NCBI RefSeq assembly: GCF_000428485.1
Contig: NZ_AUAA01000011.1
Span: 40,809 to 104,808 of the forward strand
Length of the DNA stretch: 64,000 bases
Source: Epilithonimonas tenax DSM 16811
Lineage (GTDB): Bacteria > Bacteroidota > Bacteroidia > Flavobacteriales > Weeksellaceae
Direction of reading: 5' to 3'
Shown in pieces: positions 8,811 to 17,687 of this stretch. How positions within the stretch are numbered: the stretch's first letter is position 1; the number at the start of each line of letters is the position of its first letter. Below the pieces are notes generated by a model. The model was not told the origin of the DNA, did not search any database, and saw only the letters and a program-made list of their open reading frames with translations. A program made the translations under genes and the position numbers.

Positions 8811-9695
8811 TTATTTCTTTAATTTTCTATTAAAAACGTATCCGATTCCAAAATTAACTTGGTAGAATACAAAGTCCTGAATGGCTTTATCAGGTTTATT
8901 ATTAAGAGTGGTTTTGATATCTGGCATATTGATGTAACCAAACTTTCCTTCTACTCTTGCCATAATGTGATTCCAAAAAACAAGATTGATACTTGATCTC
9001 GCATCCAATCCGAATCCTGCCAAATGGTATCTGTCGCTTCTTTCATTCCCGAATAATTTCACATTACTCTTCGGCATCAAAGCGCCAACACCACCTCCGT
9101 AAGCCCAAAAGATATCGAAATTCTTTTTGCTTAACAGATTTTTGTACTTTTCCAGACCAACATTTACATAATTCAGTCCATCTGTATGTTCAAAGGTAAG
9201 GAATTGCTCATCAGCTAAATTAACCTGACCATTCTGAACCATTGCTGCATAAGTAGGATCTGAGATATTTCCTCTGAAATTTGCGATTTGATTCTGATCC
9301 ATCACATATTTCATATGATCCTGAGCAACAACCAGCGCTACATTATCTTTCAAGAAGTAAGCAAACCTAAAATTAAATTGAGGAATGGATAGTCTCGTTG
9401 GATCTATATATGCCATACTTAATTCTGATGGTCTGTCATGAGCAACTACATTATTCAATGTAAAATCATAGCCATTTCCTTTGAAACGAATATCTGACTT
9501 GCTGAATCCAGCTCTGTTCCAACCCCAAAAAATGAACATTGTTCCTTTTTTGAAACTCTTCTTTTTATTAATTTGAGGTAATTCAAAAGAATCAAAATAG
9601 TGACAAATTTGAGTTGTATCTTTTCCTAAACTTTGTCCAAAAACAAAATTCATCCCTATAAAAAACACAAAAATCAATTCAAAGAACTTCTTCAT
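8811..9695 (-). CDS. Predicted outer-membrane protein inside the nuo operon
   Basis: A 294-aa protein with a signal peptide (MKKFFELIFVFFIGMNFVFG, cleavage near residue 20). The mature part alternates hydrophobic and polar residues and ends in a strand-like YQVNFGIGYVFNRKLKK, which suggests an outer-membrane beta-barrel. I recognise no enzyme motif and no complex I subunit. It sits in the same orientation between nuoF, 18 nt upstream, and nuoG, 102 nt downstream, so it should be co-transcribed with complex I. Function unknown; the barrel assignment is an inference from composition. Confidence 0.75.
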   Translation of the reverse strand: MKKFFELIFVFFIGMNFVFGQSLGKDTTQICHYFDSFELPQINKKKSFKKGTMFIFWGWNRAGFSKSDIRFKGNGYDFTLNNVVAHDRPSELSMAYIDPTRLSIPQFNFRFAYFLKDNVALVVAQDHMKYVMDQNQIANFRGNISDPTYAAMVQNGQVNLADEQFLTFEHTDGLNYVNVGLEKYKNLLSKKNFDIFWAYGGGVGALMPKSNVKLFGNERSDRYHLAGFGLDARSSINLVFWNHIMARVEGKFGYINMPDIKTTLNNKPDKAIQDFVFYQVNFGIGYVFNRKLKK

Positions 9696-9713
9696 TATAC
9701 TATCTTCTACTTC

Positions 9714-11066
9714 TTATTTGGCAACTGCCGGAATTGGATCTGCATAATTAGCTAATCCATAATTTTGGGTTTGGCTCAACTCTGGGTTGTTGACGTGCCA
9801 TTCAAACTCATCTCTGAAGTGTCTGATAGCAGCAGCAACCGGCCAGGCAGCGGCGTCTCCCAAAGGACAAATGGTATTCCCTTCGATTTTTCTCTGGATA
9901 TCCCAAAGCAAATCAATGTCTGCCATTTTACCTTCTCCTTTTTCAATTTTTTTCAAGATTTTGTACATCCAACCCGTTCCTTCACGGCAAGGTGTACATT
10001 GTCCACAACTCTCGTGGTTATAGAATCTTGCTAATGTCATTGTATGATTGACCACACATTGGTCTTCATCCAAAACTATAAATCCACCTGAACCCATCAT
10101 CGTTCCGGTAGCAAAACCACCGTCAGCAAGGGATTCGTAATTCATATATCTTGGTTCGCCATTGATGGTTTTCAGTAATAAATTTGCTGGGACGATTGGA
10201 ACAGAACTTCCACCAGGAATACAGGCTTTCAGTTTTTTACCATTCGGGATGCCACCACAATATTCATCAGAATAAATAAATTCTTCAACGGTAATGGTCA
10301 TATCGATTTCGTAAACGCCTGGTTTGTTGATGTTACCGCAAGCAGAAATCAATTTCGTTCCTGTTGACCTTCCAACACCTATTTTAGCATATTCGGCACC
10401 AGTGATATCGATGATTGGAACAACTGCAGCAATCGTCTCAACATTGTTCACCACCGTTGGTCGTTCCCAAAGTCCTTTGATAGCCGGGAAAGGTGGTTTT
10501 AGTCTTGGGTTTCCTCTTTTACCTTCAAGAGATTCCAGCAATGCCGTTTCTTCACCACAGATATAAGCTCCTGCACCTCTTTGAACATATATTTCGCAAT
10601 CGAAACCAGTTCCTAAGATGTTTTTTCCAAGAAATCCAGCAGCCTTGGCTTCTTCGATGGCTTCTTCCAAAATATCTGGAATCCACGAATATTCTCCTCT
10701 TATATAGATGTATGAAACGTTGGAACCTAAAACGAAAGAAGAAATCAACATTCCTTCTATTAATAAATGAGGAAGAAACTCCATCAAATATCTGTCTTTG
10801 AAAGTTCCAGGTTCGGACTCATCGGCATTAACAACCAAGTGTCTTGGCACGCCTTCTGGCTTAGCAAGGAAACTCCACTTCATTCCAGTAGGGAAGCCCG
10901 CGCCACCACGACCACGAAGTCCGGAAGTTTTCACTTCTTCAAGAACTTCTTCAGGTTTCATTTTAAGCGCTTTCTCTGCCGCTTCGTAACCACCATTTTT
11001 TCGGTAAGTTTCGAAGTAACGGATTCCCTCAATATGTGCGTTTTTAAGTAAAAGTTTTTTACTCAT
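9714..11066 (-). CDS. nuoF: NADH-quinone oxidoreductase subunit F
   Basis: A 450-aa NADH-oxidising subunit holding FMN and the N3 [4Fe-4S] cluster. The FMN/NADH site is seen in GLRGRGGAGFPTGMKW (about residues 49-64) and GAGAYICGEETALLESLEG. The cluster ligands are in ESCGQCTPCREGT and NTICPLGDAAAWP. It follows nuoE by about 80 nt. Length and motif order fit the family (E. coli 445 aa). Confidence 0.97.
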   Translation of the reverse strand: MSKKLLLKNAHIEGIRYFETYRKNGGYEAAEKALKMKPEEVLEEVKTSGLRGRGGAGFPTGMKWSFLAKPEGVPRHLVVNADESEPGTFKDRYLMEFLPHLLIEGMLISSFVLGSNVSYIYIRGEYSWIPDILEEAIEEAKAAGFLGKNILGTGFDCEIYVQRGAGAYICGEETALLESLEGKRGNPRLKPPFPAIKGLWERPTVVNNVETIAAVVPIIDITGAEYAKIGVGRSTGTKLISACGNINKPGVYEIDMTITVEEFIYSDEYCGGIPNGKKLKACIPGGSSVPIVPANLLLKTINGEPRYMNYESLADGGFATGTMMGSGGFIVLDEDQCVVNHTMTLARFYNHESCGQCTPCREGTGWMYKILKKIEKGEGKMADIDLLWDIQRKIEGNTICPLGDAAAWPVAAAIRHFRDEFEWHVNNPELSQTQNYGLANYADPIPAVAK

Positions 11067-11144
11067 TGTTTTATGCTTTTAGCGAATGGCTTTTAGCTTG
11101 TGGCTATTTGCGGTACGCCTTTTTAATTAATTTAAAATTTATTT

Positions 11145-11654
11145 TTAACCTAAATCGATGGCGCCTTGTCTGCAAAGGTCAATAATCTCATCCACTTTTT
11201 CGATGGTCAAATGCTCGTGGTAGAATTTTCCCAACTGCATCATCGGTGCATAACCGCAGGCGCCAAGGCATTCTCCCGGTTTCAGGGTGAAAAGTCCGTC
11301 TGCTGTAGTTTCGCCGTCTTTAATGTTTAATTTCGTTCTGATGTGGTCGAGAATATGGTCACTTCCGTTCAGCATACAAGGTCCTGTTCTGCAAACTTCC
11401 AAAACATATTTTCCCACTGGCTTCATATTGAACATGGTGTAGAAAGTCGCAACTTCATATACTTCAATTGGCGTGATACTTAATATTTCTGCAACATAAT
11501 CCATCACTGGAACAGCCAGCCAACCATCAAATTCTTTCTGTGCAATGTGCAAGACAGGAATCAACGCAGATTTTTGTCTGCCTTCCGGATATCTCGCCAT
11601 AATTTTATGAACCTGCGCTAAGCTTTCAGGTTTAAAAGCAATTGTTTCGCTCAT
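11145..11654 (-). CDS. nuoE: NADH-quinone oxidoreductase subunit E
   Basis: A 169-aa thioredoxin-fold subunit carrying the [2Fe-2S] cluster N1a. The four ligands appear as CRTGPC and CLGACGYAP. It works next to NuoF in the NADH dehydrogenase module. The spacer between nuoD and nuoE (139 nt) contains four tandem copies of a 7-bp unit. Confidence 0.96.
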   Translation of the reverse strand: MSETIAFKPESLAQVHKIMARYPEGRQKSALIPVLHIAQKEFDGWLAVPVMDYVAEILSITPIEVYEVATFYTMFNMKPVGKYVLEVCRTGPCMLNGSDHILDHIRTKLNIKDGETTADGLFTLKPGECLGACGYAPMMQLGKFYHEHLTIEKVDEIIDLCRQGAIDLG

Positions 11655-11661
11655 ATTTAAA

Positions 11662-11692
11662 AGATTTTAGATTTTAGATTTTAGATTTTAGA
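11662..11692. repeat. AGATTTT tandem repeat in the nuoD-nuoE spacer
   Basis: Four exact copies of AGATTTT (11662-11689) plus a partial fifth. Similar but less regular TAGA/TTAGA-rich stretches occupy the nuoH-nuoI spacer (about 6490-6535), the spacer before nuoG (about 8710-8740) and the region upstream of kdsA (about 43360-43400). They may be slippage products in untranslated spacers; no function is evident. Confidence 0.8.
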
Positions 11693-11793
11693 TGAAAATC
11701 GTGGTTCTAAAAATCTTATCAATTTTGATATTAATTTAGATTTAAAGATTTTAGATTAATTTAAAATTTATAATCCAAAATCTATAATTTCAT

Positions 11794-13017
11794 TTATGCG
11801 TCTAATTCTCCCGCAATGATATTCATACTACACATTGTTACGATTGCGTCAGATATTACAGCGCCGGTGATCATTTCCGGATAAGCTTGGTAATAAATGA
11901 AACAAGGTCTTCTGAAGTGCAATCTGTAAGGCGTTCTTCCGCCGTCGCTCACGAGATAAAATCCTAATTCTCCGTTTCCACCTTCTACAGCGTGGTAAAC
12001 TTCGCCTTTAGGAACATCTGTTTCTCCCATTACGATTTTGAAATGGTAAATCAAGGCTTCCATTTTGTTGTAAACATCTGCCTTTTCAGGAAGATAGAAA
12101 TCCGGAACATCTGCGTGGAATGGTCCTTCTGGAAGATTGTCGTAAGCTTGGTTGATGATCTTCAAAGATTCCCAGATCTCTTGTTGTCGAACCATAAAAC
12201 GGTCATAAGTATCACCGGCAGTTCCTACAGGAATCATGAAATCGAAATCTTCATAAGAAGAGTAGGGCTGTGCAACGCGTACGTCATAATCTACGCCAGC
12301 TGCACGGAGGTTAGGACCAGTGAAACCGTAACTCAAAGCTCTTTCTGCTGAAATTGCGCCTGCGCCGATGGTTCTGTCCATAAAGATTCGGTTTCTTTCT
12401 AAAAGCTGACCGAATTCTGCAAATCTTGCTGGGAAAGTTTTCAGGAAGTCTTTCAACAACTCGTGGAACTTCGGTGTGAAATCTCTTTCAAACCCGCCAA
12501 TTCTACCCATATTGGTCGTCATCCTTGCACCACAAATCTGCTCATACATATCATAAATGCGTTCTCTCTCGATAAACATATAAGTCAATCCTGTAATTGC
12601 GCCGGCGTCCATTCCGGTAACACCGTTACAGATCAGGTGGTCACCAATTCTTGCCAACTCCATCAAGATCACACGCATATAATCTACACGCTTTGGAACT
12701 TTGATCCCGATCAATTTCTCAACTGTCATATGCCAACCCAAATTATTGATTGGTGCAGAGCAGTAGTTCATTCTATCGGTTAGGGTTGTGATTTGAGAAA
12801 AGTTTCTGCGTTCAGAGATCTTTTCAAATGCCCTGTGAATATAGCCTACAGTTTGCTCAGCGTGAAGAATCCTCTCACCGTCCATAGTAAGAACGTTCTG
12901 GAAAATCCCGTGAGTTGCTGGATGTGTAGGTCCCAGATTCAGGGTATATAATTGCCCGTCGATCTGTTCTTTACTTTCGTGCTGGTTGAGTATATTAGAT
13001 AATGAGTTATCTTTCAT
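11794..13017 (-). CDS. nuoD: NADH-quinone oxidoreductase subunit D
   Basis: A 407-aa 49-kDa-type subunit related to [NiFe]-hydrogenase large subunits; with NuoB it forms the quinone-reduction site. The N-terminal signature NLGPTHPATHGIFQNVLTMD contains the histidine expected at the quinone site, and GYIHRAFEKISERR and the C-terminal IIAGELDA are typical. Here NuoC and NuoD are separate proteins, unlike the E. coli NuoCD fusion. Confidence 0.97.
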   Translation of the reverse strand: MKDNSLSNILNQHESKEQIDGQLYTLNLGPTHPATHGIFQNVLTMDGERILHAEQTVGYIHRAFEKISERRNFSQITTLTDRMNYCSAPINNLGWHMTVEKLIGIKVPKRVDYMRVILMELARIGDHLICNGVTGMDAGAITGLTYMFIERERIYDMYEQICGARMTTNMGRIGGFERDFTPKFHELLKDFLKTFPARFAEFGQLLERNRIFMDRTIGAGAISAERALSYGFTGPNLRAAGVDYDVRVAQPYSSYEDFDFMIPVGTAGDTYDRFMVRQQEIWESLKIINQAYDNLPEGPFHADVPDFYLPEKADVYNKMEALIYHFKIVMGETDVPKGEVYHAVEGGNGELGFYLVSDGGRTPYRLHFRRPCFIYYQAYPEMITGAVISDAIVTMCSMNIIAGELDA

Positions 13018-13082
13018 ATTCTTTATAATTGATAATTGATAGGTGATAATTGATAATCATTGATCTATCACTTATATTAATT

Positions 13083-13577
13083 TTATCTGCCGAACATACT
13101 GTCGTTCTTGTCTGTTCTGGTTCCATCTTCCAATCGGTATTCTTTCAGCATCGGATGGTAACCCAGGTCTTCCATATTGAGGATGGGTCTCAGATCCGGA
13201 TGTCCTTTGAATTTGATGCCGTAGAAATCAAAAGTTTCTCTTTCCATCCAGTTGGCACCAGCGAATAGTTCTGTCAAAGAGTCTACCTCTACATTTTCTC
13301 TCGTCATAAAAACTTTGAGACGGATTCTGAAGTTGGTCATCATATTATGCAAGTGATAAACAACGCCAATTTCTTTCTCTGGTGTTTCAGGATAATGGAT
13401 CCCACAAACGTCTGTCAAGAAATTGATTTCTAAAGTAGAATCTTTGAGATAATGAATGATCTTTTTGATGTCGTCTTTTTTAACTTCAACCGTCAGCATT
13501 CCATACGGCTCTGAACTTGAAATCACAGATTCGGGAAATTCTCTCGTGATTGCTTCTAATACAAATTCGTTCGTCAT
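13083..13577 (-). CDS. nuoC: NADH-quinone oxidoreductase subunit C
   Basis: A 164-aa 30-kDa-type subunit of the connecting module. The family signature is visible in ERETFDFYGIKFKGHPDLRPIL and the C-terminal YRLEDG. It starts 5 nt after the nuoB stop, which indicates coupled expression, and is followed by a 65-nt spacer rich in TGATAATTGATA-like repeats before nuoD. Confidence 0.95.
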   Translation of the reverse strand: MTNEFVLEAITREFPESVISSSEPYGMLTVEVKKDDIKKIIHYLKDSTLEINFLTDVCGIHYPETPEKEIGVVYHLHNMMTNFRIRLKVFMTRENVEVDSLTELFAGANWMERETFDFYGIKFKGHPDLRPILNMEDLGYHPMLKEYRLEDGTRTDKNDSMFGR

Positions 13578-13582
13578 CTTCC

Positions 13583-14143
13583 TTAGTTGCTAATGTTGTA
13601 AGAATCCAGTAAATGCTGATATTCTGGCATGTCTCGTCTTCTTAGACTTTCACTTTCTGCCAAAGCCTGCACTTGCATTACACCTTCGATGATCTGTTCT
13701 GGTCTTGGTGGACATCCTGGAACATACACGTCTACTGGAATGATTTTATCAATCCCCTGAAGAACGGAGTACGTATCAAAAATACCACCACTGGAAGCAC
13801 ATGCGCCAACTGCAACTACCCATTTTGGCTCAGCCATTTGGGTGTAAACTTCTTTCAAAACGGGGCCTAATTTTTTCGATATGGTTCCACAAACCATTAG
13901 CATATCTGCCTGTCTTGGAGAGAAAGAGTTTCTTTCCATTCCAAATCTTGAAGCGTCGTAGGTTGGATTCAATGTCGCCATAAATTCGATACCACAACAA
14001 GAAGTAGCGAAAGGTAGAGGCCAAAGTGAAAACTTTCTTGCCATCCCAATGACACTGCTCAGTTTCGTTGCAAAAAATCCTTCTCCTTCAAATCCTGGGG
14101 GAGCGGGTGCATCTGTTATAATTACTGGTTTGTTATCTGACAT
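13583..14143 (-). CDS. nuoB: NADH-quinone oxidoreductase subunit B
   Basis: A 186-aa subunit carrying the last [4Fe-4S] cluster, N2, which reduces quinone. The ligands are in the tandem-cysteine motif [12 protein letters not shown], in VGACASSGG and in [14 protein letters not shown], all complete. It lies 93 nt after nuoA and 5 nt before nuoC. Confidence 0.97.
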   Translation of the reverse strand: MSDNKPVIITDAPAPPGFEGEGFFATKLSSVIGMARKFSLWPLPFATSCCGIEFMATLNPTYDASRFGMERNSFSPRQADMLMVCGTISKKLGPVLKEVYTQMAEPKWVVAVGACASSGGIFDTYSVLQGIDKIIPVDVYVPGCPPRPEQIIEGVMQVQALAESESLRRRDMPEYQHLLDSYNISN

Positions 14144-14236
14144 TTTTTCTTTTTTTGTTAAAGTGTTAAATCGTTAATTTGTCAAAATGATGAACAATTT
14201 TACGATTCTGCGATTTCGCAGTTTTACTTCATTCAG

Positions 14237-14608
14237 TTATTTGTCCCAATCCAAAGCACCTCTTTTCCAAACGTAGAAAAAAGCGACAAAGAAAATAGCA
14301 ACAAATGTAAGTACGGCCACAAAGCCTTCCATTCCAAATTCTCTAAAGTTGACAGCGTAAGGATAGAAGAATACGATTTCTATATCGAATAGCACGAACA
14401 ATACTGCAGTCAAGAAATATTTAATAGAAAATGGTGTTCTCGCGTTACCTTCACTTGGAATTCCGCATTCCCAGGCTTGGTTTTTTGCAGAATTTCCTTT
14501 TTTCTGCTGTGGACCCAAAAAATGAGCTCCTAGCAAGGAGATTGCTACAAATCCAAGACCAACGGCTGCCTGAATAAGGATTGGAATATAATTTTCGGGT
14601 AAATTCAT
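14237..14608 (-). CDS. nuoA: NADH-quinone oxidoreductase subunit A
   Basis: A 123-aa, three-helix membrane subunit near the quinone channel. The loop motif WECGIPSEGNARTPFSIKYF and the helix VLFVLFDIEIVFFYPYA are the NuoA/ND3 signatures, including the cysteine loop. It is the first gene of the operon. A TATTTTTG box lies about 20 nt upstream of its ATG, so transcription of the 14-gene cluster probably begins here. Confidence 0.97.
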   Translation of the reverse strand: MNLPENYIPILIQAAVGLGFVAISLLGAHFLGPQQKKGNSAKNQAWECGIPSEGNARTPFSIKYFLTAVLFVLFDIEIVFFYPYAVNFREFGMEGFVAVLTFVAIFFVAFFYVWKRGALDWDK

Positions 14609-14628
14609 AAGATCTAAATTTAACTATG

Positions 14629-14636
14629 CAAAAATA
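14629..14636 (-). promoter_or_regulatory. -7 box of the nuo operon
   Basis: The minus strand reads TATTTTTG here, a perfect match to the Bacteroidota -7 consensus TAnnTTTG, 20 nt before the nuoA ATG. No TTG is found at the expected -33 distance, so the call rests on the -7 box and its position. Confidence 0.6.
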
Positions 14637-14728
14637 CTAAATAAAGATTTAATATAGTAAATTATCAGCCTTATGTAAAGCAGAGAAAAGTCGCATTTTG
14701 TAAATTTAGAACGGTTATAAATAAGCTT

Positions 14729-14914
14729 CTATTTCTCTTTCTTGCCTATTTTCTTCAGAACCAAGAAGGCAATGTAAGCAATATATAGAAACAATACGCT
14801 GGCAAACAAGATGTTGATCACTGTGTCTGTTCTTTCGTCTTTGATGGGTTTGTAGAAATTATAAGCCACAAACAAAATTATCAAGCCCGCATAGATATAG
14901 AGTTGCTTTTTCAA
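14729..14914 (-). CDS. Small two-helix membrane protein, unknown
   Basis: A 61-aa protein with two hydrophobic helices (about residues 4-20 and 32-54) separated by a short charged loop, and a lysine-rich C-terminus (KKIGKKEK). The frame opens with TTG; no ATG is available in frame. It lies between nuoA and the GNAT gene, same strand as both. No family recognised. The clear two-helix pattern and positive-inside ending favour a real gene. Confidence 0.55.
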   Translation of the reverse strand: MKKQLYIYAGLIILFVAYNFYKPIKDERTDTVINILFASVLFLYIAYIAFLVLKKIGKKEK

Positions 14915-14980
14915 TCTGAATTTTTTTTAAGAGTTTGGTGTTCTTATTCGGTAATTATATTTTGTTAAACAATCGTTTAA

Positions 14981-16111
14981 TTAATATTTAATTTCTAGAG
15001 CATAGGTTCTTCTTCTTTTGTGGTTCACCGGATTATAATCCTGCCAAAGCAACTGGACGCTTTTGTTTTCTTCCAGCTCGGGATTGGTCTCCAAAAACTT
15101 GATGCCTTTGTTTTTGAGGTTCCTCTGTATCGCTTTGAAGATAATGGATGTAACGCCTCTTCGCTGGTACTCCGGATGGATGCCGATCAAGTAGAAATTT
15201 GCGCGTTCATTCTTTTTCCCAGCCTGTAAAAAATGCCACCAGCCGAAAGGGAACAGTTTACCATTGGATTTCTGCAGGGCTTTGGAATAGGAAGGCATTG
15301 TGATTGCGAAAGCCACCAATTCGTTATTCTCATCAGCGACACAAGTGATGTAATCTTTGTCTATAAAACCAAAATATTTTTCTTTGTAGGTTTTGATTTG
15401 CTCGTCGGAGATTGGTGTATAAGTAGAAAGATGTTTATAAGTCTGATCCAACAATTTGAACATCTGTTCTACATAAGGCAGGATTTCTTTTTTATGATTG
15501 AATTTTAATGTTTTCAATTTATATTTCTGAGCGATCAGAGAACTGAATTTCTCCACTTTTTCCGGTAAAATTTCAGGAAACTGTAACTCAAATTCTACCC
15601 ATTCTTTTTCCTTGACCAAACCCAGGTTTTCCAAATGTTTCGGGTAATAGTCATTGTTGTAAAGTCCGATCATTGTTGCCAGTTTATCAAAGCCCATTGT
15701 CAGCATGCCTGCTTTGTCCAGATTGGTGAATCCCATTGGACCTTCGATCTTTTCTATGTGGTTTTCTTTTGCAAAATTGATGGCAGTATCAACCAACGCT
15801 TTGGAGACCTCTGCATCATCAATAAAATCCAGCCAACCGAATCTCACTTTGCTGATGCCGAGTTCTTTCTCTTCCTTTCTATTAATCAAAACAGCAATCC
15901 TGCCTACGATCTTATCGTTTTTATACGCCAAAAATTGTTTCGCTTCGGAATAATGCAGTGCCGGATTTTCTTCTTTTTTCCATATATTTCTTTCTTCATT
16001 GATCAATGGCGGAACATAGTTGGGGTTGTTTTTGTAAAGTTCCATCGGGAATTTGATAAAATCCATCTGATTTTTTTCAGTAACTACTTGCTTTATATTG
16101 ATATTTGCCAT
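14981..16111 (-). CDS. GNAT-family N-acetyltransferase-like protein
   Basis: A 376-aa protein. The C-terminal half carries an acetyl-CoA-binding GNAT segment (LIGIHPEYQRRGVTSIIFKAIQRNLKNKG), which fits the Q/RxxGxG/A-type motif loosely. The N-terminal half (MGFTNLDKAGMLTMGFDKLATMIGLYN) is a conserved partner region in Bacteroidota members of this family. The substrate is unknown. I placed the start at ATG 16111 (MANINIK), not at the upstream ATG 16135, because a TATCTTTG promoter box covers 16133-16140 and would lie on top of the longer start. Confidence 0.8.
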   Translation of the reverse strand: MANINIKQVVTEKNQMDFIKFPMELYKNNPNYVPPLINEERNIWKKEENPALHYSEAKQFLAYKNDKIVGRIAVLINRKEEKELGISKVRFGWLDFIDDAEVSKALVDTAINFAKENHIEKIEGPMGFTNLDKAGMLTMGFDKLATMIGLYNNDYYPKHLENLGLVKEKEWVEFELQFPEILPEKVEKFSSLIAQKYKLKTLKFNHKKEILPYVEQMFKLLDQTYKHLSTYTPISDEQIKTYKEKYFGFIDKDYITCVADENNELVAFAITMPSYSKALQKSNGKLFPFGWWHFLQAGKKNERANFYLIGIHPEYQRRGVTSIIFKAIQRNLKNKGIKFLETNPELEENKSVQLLWQDYNPVNHKRRRTYALEIKY

Positions 16112-16132
16112 ATTCTTGTTTAATAGATAAAG

Positions 16133-16162
16133 CAAAGATAGTTTTTAAGCAAAAAAAAGCAA
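16133..16162 (-). promoter_or_regulatory. Promoter of the GNAT gene
   Basis: On the minus strand TTG (16160-16162), 19 nt, then TATCTTTG (16133-16140), which matches the Bacteroidota vegetative promoter. It lies 21 nt before the chosen ATG and so decides between the two possible starts. Confidence 0.65.
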
Positions 16163-16223
16163 TGCTTTGGCATAATTTTTACTCAAATTCGTGTAATTTA
16201 TTTTAATATAAATTGAAAATAAA

Positions 16224-16910
16224 ATGACTGGTTACTATTTAATTATTGGGATTTCTATGTTGTTGAGCTGGATTGTTTCTTCCAGACTGAAATCCAAATT
16301 CGAACATTACTCCAAAGTTCATCTTAGAAATGGACTTTCTGGAAAAGAAATTGCCGAAAAAATGCTGAGAGACAACGGTATTACCGACGTTCAAGTTGTT
16401 TCTGTTCCGGGGCAATTGACAGATCATTACAATCCGGAGACCAAAACTGTCAATCTCTCTGAAGCAGTTTATATGCAAAGAAACGCCGCGGCTGCTGCCG
16501 TTGCAGCTCACGAATGTGGTCACGCTGTGCAGCACGCTGTAGGGTACTCTATGTTGCAGTTGAGATCAAAAATGGTTCCGATTGTCAACATCAGTTCCAA
16601 CCTTTTGCAGTTTGTTTTGATGGGTGGTATTGTGCTGATGGCGATGAGTGGCAGCAAAATTGTCTTAGCAATCGGTGTTGTGCTATTTGCAATCACAACC
16701 TTATTTGCATTTATCACATTACCAGTGGAATATGATGCAAGCAATCGTGCCTTGAAATGGTTGGAAACTACAGGAACCGTTTCCCGTGAAGAGTACGCTG
16801 GGGCAGAAGATTCTTTGAAATGGGCGGCAAGAACTTATGTTGTGGCTGCCTTGGGTTCGCTTGCTCAGCTGATGTATTTCGCATCACTATTGATGGGCAG
16901 AAGAGATTAA
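16224..16910 (+). CDS. Membrane zinc metallopeptidase, YugP/Zn_peptidase_2 family
   Basis: A 228-aa membrane protein. A first helix (residues 3-19) is followed by a soluble region with the zinc motif HECGH (H96, E97, H100), then several helices (about 113-160 and 205-222). This layout fits the neutral zinc metallopeptidase family PF04298. It probably acts on membrane or periplasmic proteins; the substrate is unknown. It is convergent with yigZ, with stops 4 nt apart. Confidence 0.85.
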   Translation: MTGYYLIIGISMLLSWIVSSRLKSKFEHYSKVHLRNGLSGKEIAEKMLRDNGITDVQVVSVPGQLTDHYNPETKTVNLSEAVYMQRNAAAAAVAAHECGHAVQHAVGYSMLQLRSKMVPIVNISSNLLQFVLMGGIVLMAMSGSKIVLAIGVVLFAITTLFAFITLPVEYDASNRALKWLETTGTVSREEYAGAEDSLKWAARTYVVAALGSLAQLMYFASLLMGRRD

Positions 16911-16913
16911 AAA

Positions 16914-17510
16914 TTAGATAAAATTAAATTCCAAAAGCATCTCGGATAATTCTTCTGAGATGTTTTCTTTTTTTGAGGTTTTGATGTTTGCAACGATGGT
17001 ACAGATATCTTCGGCCTCGAAGGTGCTTATTTTACCATCATATTTATTAAGCAACGTAAAAATCACGTTTTGCTGAGAGAATTTGAATTTCAATTCAATT
17101 TGGGATTCTAATTCTTTTGTGATGATCTTGGTGTGTTCCAATGTGTATTTTGCACATTCTTTGTAGGCTTTCACCAGTCCTCCAACGCCCAGTTTTGTTC
17201 CACCGTAATACCTGATGACCACAAGCAAAACATTGGTGATCTGATGAGTAAGAAGTTGATTGTAAATTGGTAAACCCGCACTTCCGGAAGGTTCGCCATC
17301 GTCATTTGCTCTGTAATTTTCTCCAATGATTCCCAATCTGTACGCATAGCAGTGGTGCGTTGCTTTTGAATGGATTTCCTGAAGTTTGCTCAATCTTAAT
17401 TTGATATCAGATTCAGAATGGACGGGATACGCAAAACCGATGAATTTGCTGCCCTTCTCTTTGAGGAGAATTTCTTCAGTTTCTTTGTCGATGGTCTGGA
17501 ATTCAAACAT
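16914..17510 (-). CDS. yigZ: YigZ/IMPACT-family protein
   Basis: A 198-aa protein of the UPF0029/IMPACT family. The central signature SKATHHCYAYRLG...NDDGEPSGSAGLPI and VVIRYYGGTKLGVGGLVKAY is complete, followed by the small C-terminal ferredoxin-like domain. Relatives are linked to translation control (IMPACT) but the bacterial role is not settled. A TATTTTTG box at 17515-17522 lies only 4 nt before the ATG, which suggests a leaderless or almost leaderless mRNA. Confidence 0.88.
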   Translation of the reverse strand: MFEFQTIDKETEEILLKEKGSKFIGFAYPVHSESDIKLRLSKLQEIHSKATHHCYAYRLGIIGENYRANDDGEPSGSAGLPIYNQLLTHQITNVLLVVIRYYGGTKLGVGGLVKAYKECAKYTLEHTKIITKELESQIELKFKFSQQNVIFTLLNKYDGKISTFEAEDICTIVANIKTSKKENISEELSEMLLEFNFI

Positions 17511-17514
17511 TCAT

Positions 17515-17545
17515 CAAAAATAGAGATTCTGTGAGTCAAATTCAA
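17515..17545 (-). promoter_or_regulatory. Promoter of yigZ, close to the start codon
   Basis: On the minus strand TTG (17543-17545), 20 nt, then TATTTTTG (17515-17522). The last base of the -7 box is 4 nt from the ATG at 17510, so the transcript should begin at or within a few bases of the start codon. Confidence 0.6.
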
Positions 17546-17656
17546 ATATTAATTAAAAAATGGAATTTGATTGATTATAATTCGGATTTATAACAGATTA
17601 ATTATGAGAGTCTTAAAAAAATCACAAAATAAAAATTCCAACTATTAATTTTTATG

Positions 17657-17665
17657 TAATTTTGC
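17657..17665 (+). promoter_or_regulatory. -7 box before the ketosynthase gene
   Basis: TAATTTTGC fits the extended -7 consensus TAnnTTTGC and lies 22 nt before the ATG at 17688. There is no clear TTG at -33. Confidence 0.55.
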
Positions 17666-17687
17666 ATACTAAATTTTATTCAAATCA

